64,000 nucleotides of DNA, from the NCBI RefSeq assembly GCF_003751805.1, contig NZ_RKHQ01000002.1, forward strand, positions 186,001 to 250,000, read 5' to 3'. This stretch comes from Salana multivorans (lineage in GTDB: Bacteria; Actinomycetota; Actinomycetes; Actinomycetales; Beutenbergiaceae). A model generated the notes under the pieces. That model ran no database searches. It had not been told where the DNA came from and saw nothing but the letters and a program-made list of their open reading frames with translations. Shown piece after piece: positions 60,536-64,000 of the stretch; the stretch's first letter is position 1, and the number at the start of each line of letters is the position of its first letter. The position numbers were made by a program, and so were the translations under genes.

Positions 60536-61018
60536 ATGGCGTTCCGTGACATCCGGATCGTGGGTGACCCGGTCCTTCGGACGCCCTGCGCGCCCATCAC
60601 GACGGTCGACGAGAGGGTCCGCACGCTCGTTGCGGACCTTCTCGAGACCGTCGACGCCGAGGGCCGCGCCGGTCTGGCCGCGAACCAGATCGGCGTCGGC
60701 CTGCGCGCGTTCTCGTGGAACGTCGACGACCTCGGGTACGTGCTCAACCCGCGGATCGTCGAGCTGAGCGACGACGAGTTCCAGGACGGCGACGAGGGCT
60801 GCCTCTCCGTCCCGAAGCTGTGGTTCCCGACCCGACGCGCCTGGTACGCCAGGGTGGAGGGGACGGACCTCGACGGGAACGTCGTCGTCGTCGAGGGGGA
60901 GGGCCTCATGGCCCGCTGTCTCCAGCACGAGGTCGACCACCTCGACGGCCTGCTCTACCTCGACCGCCTGGACAAGGACACCCGCCGCCAGGCGCTCCGC
61001 GCGCTGCGCACCCTCTGA
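60536..61018 (+). CDS. def: Peptide deformylase
   Basis: A 160-residue Fe/Zn hydrolase that removes the formyl group from nascent proteins. The three signature motifs are visible: [13 protein letters not shown] (motif I, GxGxAAxQ variant with Leu), EGCLSVP (motif II with metal-ligand Cys) and QHEVDHLDG (motif III, HExxH). The length is near the family minimum, so the C-terminal tail is short. GGAGGAT at 60519-60525 precedes ATG 60536 by 10 nt. It lies 3 bp after the frameshifted gene; a second def may exist elsewhere. Confidence 0.95.
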   Translation: MAFRDIRIVGDPVLRTPCAPITTVDERVRTLVADLLETVDAEGRAGLAANQIGVGLRAFSWNVDDLGYVLNPRIVELSDDEFQDGDEGCLSVPKLWFPTRRAWYARVEGTDLDGNVVVVEGEGLMARCLQHEVDHLDGLLYLDRLDKDTRRQALRALRTL

Positions 61019-61169
61019 CCGCTCCAGACGACGGCCCGGGACGCCGAGAGAGGCCCCGGGCTACCGTTTCCGCCGCTCATGCGGCACACTGGGACCACGC
61101 CGTCGTACATGGCACCGCCAGGCAGCGAGATTCGTTGGGGAAGACGTATCTCGAGACTGGGAGGTCGAC

Positions 61170-61670
61170 ATGTCGGGACACCAGACCCGCGGTGTTCTTT
61201 TCGTGCACTCTGCACCCCGGGCGCTGAGCCCCCACGTCGAGTGGGCCGCCGCGTCCGTCCTTGGCATGCGCCCGGTCTTCGACTGGACCGAGCAGCCCGC
61301 GGCTCCCGGCATGCTCCGCGCCGAGATCTCCTGGGTCGGCACGGCCGGGACGGGTGCGCGCCTCGCGTCGGCGCTGCGCGGCTGGGACCACCTGCGCTAC
61401 GAGGTGACCGAGGACGCGACGCTGACGACCGACGGCTCGCGCTGGTCGCACACGCCGAGCCTGGGCATCTTCCACGCGCAGACCGACCGCGTCGGCAACG
61501 TCGTGGTGCCCGAGGACCGCATCCGCAACGCGCTCACGAACCTGGGCGACCCGCTGCGCCTGGCCGAGTCGCTCGACCTGGCGCTCGGCCAGGCCTGGGA
61601 CGACGAGCTGGAGCCCTTCCGCTACGCGGGCGCCGGCGCGCCCGTGCGCTGGCTGCACCGCGTCGGCTAG
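61170..61670 (+). CDS. DUF3145 family protein
   Basis: A 166-residue actinobacterial conserved protein: TRGVLFVHSAPRALSPHVEWAAASVLG, DWTEQPAAPGMLRAEISWVGTAGTGARLASALRGWDHLRYEVTED and WSHTPSLGIFHAQTDRVGNVVVPEDRIRNAL, the DUF3145 pattern. Function unknown; its place beside the fabH-acpP-fabF operon is conserved in relatives as I recall, hinting at a link with lipid synthesis. GGGAGG is about 6 nt before ATG 61170. The gap 61671-61793 holds no clear terminator. Confidence 0.9.
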   Translation: MSGHQTRGVLFVHSAPRALSPHVEWAAASVLGMRPVFDWTEQPAAPGMLRAEISWVGTAGTGARLASALRGWDHLRYEVTEDATLTTDGSRWSHTPSLGIFHAQTDRVGNVVVPEDRIRNALTNLGDPLRLAESLDLALGQAWDDELEPFRYAGAGAPVRWLHRVG

Positions 61671-61793
61671 TCGCCGGGACGCCGGCACCGCCGCCTGCTG
61701 GGACCGACATCGCGGGCGCGGCGCCGACCCCGTCCGCGAGGTGTGCGGTGCCCGCCGGCCCGCGCTCGACGCGTGAGCCGGGCGCGCGAGCAG

Positions 61794-63020
61794 CTACGCG
61801 CTGGTGACGATGAGGGACACGTTGTGCCCCCCGAACCCGAACGAGTTGTTGAGCGCTGCCAGCTCGCCGTCCGGCAGCTGCGTCGCCGTCGTCGACACCT
61901 GGATCTCGGCGGGCAGCCCGGCGTCGGGCGTCTCGAGGTTGATCGTCGGGGGAGCGATGTGGTCGTGCACCGCGAGCACGGTGAAGACCGTCTCGAGCGC
62001 GCCGGCCCCGCCGAGGAGGTGCCCCGTCATCGACTTGGTGCCCGACACGATGACCTCACCCATGACGTTCGCGATCGCCTGCGCCTCGCCGATGTCGCCG
62101 GCGGGCGTCGACGTCGCGTGCGCGTTGGCGTGCACGATGTCGGCGCCGGTGAGTCCGGCCGCCTCCAGCGCGGTGCGCATGGCGCGGGACTGGCCGTCGG
62201 GGTCGGGGGCGGCGATGTCGCCGGCGTCGGAGCTGATCCCGGCACCGGCGATGCGGCCGTAGATCGTGGCGCCGCGCGCGCGGGCGTACTCCTCGCTCTC
62301 GAGGACGACGATGCCGGCGCCCTCGCCGAGGACGAAGCCGTCGCGCGTCGCGTCGTAGGGCCGGGACGCGGTCGCGGGGGAGTCGTTGCGGGTCGAGAGG
62401 GCCTGCATCCGGGCGAACGCGGCGATCGGCAGCGGGTGGATGCACGCCTCGGTGCCGCCGGCGACGACGACGTCGGCGCGGCCGTCGCGGATCATCTGCG
62501 CGGCGTAGGCGATGGCCTCGGCGCCGGAGGCGCAGGCGGAGACGGTGGCGTGGGCGCCGGCCTTCGCGCCGAGCGCGATCGAGACGTAGGCGGCGGCGGA
62601 GTTCGGCATGAGCATGGGGACGGTCAGGGGGTGCACCCGGCGGGCGCCCTTCTCCTTGAGCGTGTCCCAGCCGTTCATCAGGGTCCACAGGCCGCCGAGG
62701 CCGGTGCCGATGACGACGCCGAGCCGCAGGCCGTCGACCTCGGGCTCGCCGGCGTGCGCCCACGCCTCGCGGGCGGCGACCATGGCGACCTGGGCCGAGC
62801 GGTCCATCTTCCGGGTCTCGGGCACCGAGAGCGTCTCGGCCGGCTCGACGGCGAGCTCGCCGGCGAACCGCACGGGCAGCTCGTGCTGCTCCATCCACTC
62901 CCGCTCGATGGTGGCGATCCCGGAGGTGCCGGCCAGCGCCGCGCTCCAGGTGTCCGCGACGTTCCCGCCGAGAGGGGACGTCGCCCCGAGTCCGGTGACG
63001 ACGACGTTGCGCTCGCTCAA
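61794..63020 (-). CDS. fabF: 3-oxoacyl-ACP synthase II
   Basis: A 408-residue condensing enzyme that extends acyl-ACP with malonyl-ACP. Catalytic triad: Cys163 (SACASG), His301 (NAHATSTP) and His334 (SMTGHLLGGAG). The NNSFGFGGHN ending is characteristic. The start is a TTG (63018-63020), with GGAG about 8 nt upstream; no ATG fits the conserved RNVVVTGLGATSPLG N-terminus. Third gene of the fab operon, separated from acpP by a hairpin. Confidence 0.96.
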   Translation of the reverse strand: MSERNVVVTGLGATSPLGGNVADTWSAALAGTSGIATIEREWMEQHELPVRFAGELAVEPAETLSVPETRKMDRSAQVAMVAAREAWAHAGEPEVDGLRLGVVIGTGLGGLWTLMNGWDTLKEKGARRVHPLTVPMLMPNSAAAYVSIALGAKAGAHATVSACASGAEAIAYAAQMIRDGRADVVVAGGTEACIHPLPIAAFARMQALSTRNDSPATASRPYDATRDGFVLGEGAGIVVLESEEYARARGATIYGRIAGAGISSDAGDIAAPDPDGQSRAMRTALEAAGLTGADIVHANAHATSTPAGDIGEAQAIANVMGEVIVSGTKSMTGHLLGGAGALETVFTVLAVHDHIAPPTINLETPDAGLPAEIQVSTTATQLPDGELAALNNSFGFGGHNVSLIVTSA

Positions 63021-63075
63021 GGTGCTCTCCGTTGGCTCAGGGGGTCGAGAGTGTCAGGTCAGGGTGACGAGGTGC

Positions 63076-63105
63076 CTGCTGGGGCCCCGGTCGGGGCCCC
63101 AGCGG
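63076..63105 (-). terminator. Attenuator-like hairpin between acpP and fabF
   Basis: An 11-bp perfect stem (63078-63088 with 63093-63103), extendable by two pairs, with a 4-nt loop. It should let acpP, needed in large excess, be made at a higher level than fabF. Confidence 0.7.
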
Positions 63106-63120
63106 CAAGGACGCGCTGGC

Positions 63121-63369
63121 TCAGGCCTGGGCGCCGACGATGAAGCTGACGGCGTCGCCGACGGTCACGAGGTTCTTGACCTCGTCGTCCGGGATGGTGA
63201 CCTCGAACTTCTCCTCGGCCTGCGCGACGATCGTCATCATCGACAGCGAGTCGATGTCGAGGTCGTCCGTGAAGGACTTGTCGAGCTCGATCGAGTCGAC
63301 CGGGAGGCCCGTCTCCTCGTTGACGATCTCGGCGAGGCCGGCGAGGACCTCATCGTTGTTCAGAGCCAT
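63121..63369 (-). CDS. acpP: Acyl carrier protein
   Basis: An 82-residue acidic helical protein. Ser41 in DLDIDSLS carries the 4'-phosphopantetheine arm; the flanking helices (MMTIVAQAEEKFEVTIPDDE) are typical. AAGGAGAG precedes ATG 63369. Second gene of the fab operon, made between the fabH and fabF products. Confidence 0.96.
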   Translation of the reverse strand: MALNNDEVLAGLAEIVNEETGLPVDSIELDKSFTDDLDIDSLSMMTIVAQAEEKFEVTIPDDEVKNLVTVGDAVSFIVGAQA

Positions 63370-63456
63370 GTTCTCTCCTTGTAGTGGTGCACCGCGGGTT
63401 CTCGCGGCACGGTCGAACGGTCTAGCTGTCGAGCGGATGCTACGGGGACAAGTCTC

Positions 63457-64000
63457 TCAGGGCAGGACGACGACCTGCGCCGCGAAGGCCATCCCGGCGC
63501 CGAACCCGATCTGCAGGGCGACCTGGCCCGAGCGGGCCTGCCCCTCGCGCAGCAGGCGCTCGGTCGCGAGCGGGATCGAGGCGGCGGACGTGTTGCCCGT
63601 CTCGGCGATGTCGCGGGCGACGACGACGTCCTCGCGCAGCCCCAGCATCTTCACGACCTGGTCGGTGATCCGCATGTTCGCCTGGTGCGGGATGAACACG
63701 TCGACGTCCTCGAGCGAGAGGCCGGCCGCCTCGACGGCGCGACGCGCGATCTCGGGGACGTTCGAGATGACCCACTTGAACACGCTGGGTCCCTGCTGGC
63801 GGATCGTCGGCCACTCGGTGGCGATCGTGTCGGCGACGGCGTCCTCGTGCGTCTCGCCGCGCAGCTCGAGCCAGGTCCGCGTCTGGTGGATCAGCCCGGC
63901 GAGCGTGCCGTCGGCCCCCCACACCGTCGGGCCGATGCCCGGGGTGTCGGACGGGCCGACCACGGCGGCGCCGGCACCGTCGCCGAGCAGGAACGAGATG
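63457..64000 (-). CDS. fabH: 3-oxoacyl-ACP synthase III, C-terminal part
   Basis: The frame enters from the window end, so the N-terminus and catalytic Cys are missing. Visible are GDGAGAAVVGPS, VFIPHQANMRI (catalytic His) and AETGNTSAASIPLATERL (catalytic Asn), and the C-terminal FGAGMAFAAQVVVL. It condenses acyl-CoA with malonyl-ACP to begin fatty-acid synthesis; actinobacterial forms often prefer branched primers. It is upstream of acpP (87-bp gap), as in the fabD-fabH-acpP-fabF order. Confidence 0.95.
   Translation of the reverse strand, partial: ISFLLGDGAGAAVVGPSDTPGIGPTVWGADGTLAGLIHQTRTWLELRGETHEDAVADTIATEWPTIRQQGPSVFKWVISNVPEIARRAVEAAGLSLEDVDVFIPHQANMRITDQVVKMLGLREDVVVARDIAETGNTSAASIPLATERLLREGQARSGQVALQIGFGAGMAFAAQVVVLP

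Noticed and set aside
61671-61793. Terminator between the convergent DUF3145 and fabF genes
   Set aside because: Only short G+C-rich self-complementary words; no stem of convincing length.

Overview
The window is about 74% G+C chromosomal DNA with almost exclusively G/C third codon positions. It has short intergenic gaps, GTG starts, ATGA/TGATG overlaps, LAxTG surface proteins, F420-type oxidoreductases and the fabH-acpP-fabF plus DUF3145 arrangement. Together these point to an actinobacterium of the order Micrococcales, most likely the Cellulomonadaceae/Promicromonosporaceae neighbourhood. The genus is inference; no rRNA gene is present.

Layout. 1-3.6 kb: the end of a YibE/F membrane protein, a small membrane protein made of a freshly duplicated module, then an overlapping ECF sigma factor / membrane anti-sigma-like protein / secreted I36-type inhibitor operon. 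3.8-5.0 kb: dusB. 5.0-21.9 kb: a maltodextrin/starch utilisation block. It holds an exported lipoprotein alpha-amylase, a LacI regulator, a MalE-MalF-MalG importer without its own ATPase, four further cytoplasmic-type GH13 enzymes, an MFS transporter and another GH13. 22.1-25.8 kb: a five-gene cassette of lower G+C style that looks imported. It encodes a small secreted peptide, a cysteine-rich lipoprotein, a peptidoglycan-binding membrane-fusion adaptor, an ABC ATPase and a MacB-like permease. 25.8-27.7 kb: a seventh GH13. 27.8-32.7 kb: dgt, an LLM oxidoreductase, dnaG and a histidine phosphatase. So a 22.8-kb insert lies between dusB and dgt-dnaG, genes that I recall as close neighbours in related genomes.

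32.8-41.0 kb: LysR, DinB-like and SDR genes around a perfect 16-bp palindrome, a siderophore-type ABC importer, a serine beta-lactamase-like hydrolase and a DUF488 protein. 41.0-47.6 kb: an alpha-galactoside locus with a ROK repressor, a CUT1 importer (again without ATPase) and a GH36 alpha-galactosidase. 47.7-51.0 kb: a large multispanning protein with a C-terminal lipase-like domain, tRNA-Asn and a small conserved protein. 51.2-56.6 kb: two divergently transcribed LAxTG surface proteins, one a metallophosphoesterase with a LamG-like domain and one with lamin-tail repeats and a phytase-like propeller. 56.7-59.0 kb: a second alpha-galactosidase, of unrelated family GH4, with a divergent AraC regulator. 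59.1-64.0 kb: a CAU-anticodon tRNA, a frameshifted Pro-rich/DUF4352-like gene, def, a DUF3145 gene and the minus-strand fabH-acpP-fabF operon (fabH cut by the window end).

How it works together. Extracellular amylase releases maltodextrins, the MalEFG-like importer brings them in, and the intracellular GH13 enzymes cut them to glucose under the LacI-type repressor. Alpha-galactosides are handled by two separate loci with different regulators. Neither CUT1 importer has an ATP-binding subunit, so a shared MsiK-type ATPase elsewhere is expected. Three recurrent regulatory themes can be read directly: -10-like hexamers 6-7 nt before start codons that lack a Shine-Dalgarno (leaderless mRNAs); strong hairpins just after a promoter-proximal gene needed in excess; and direct repeats spaced exactly 21 bp upstream of transport or sugar genes.
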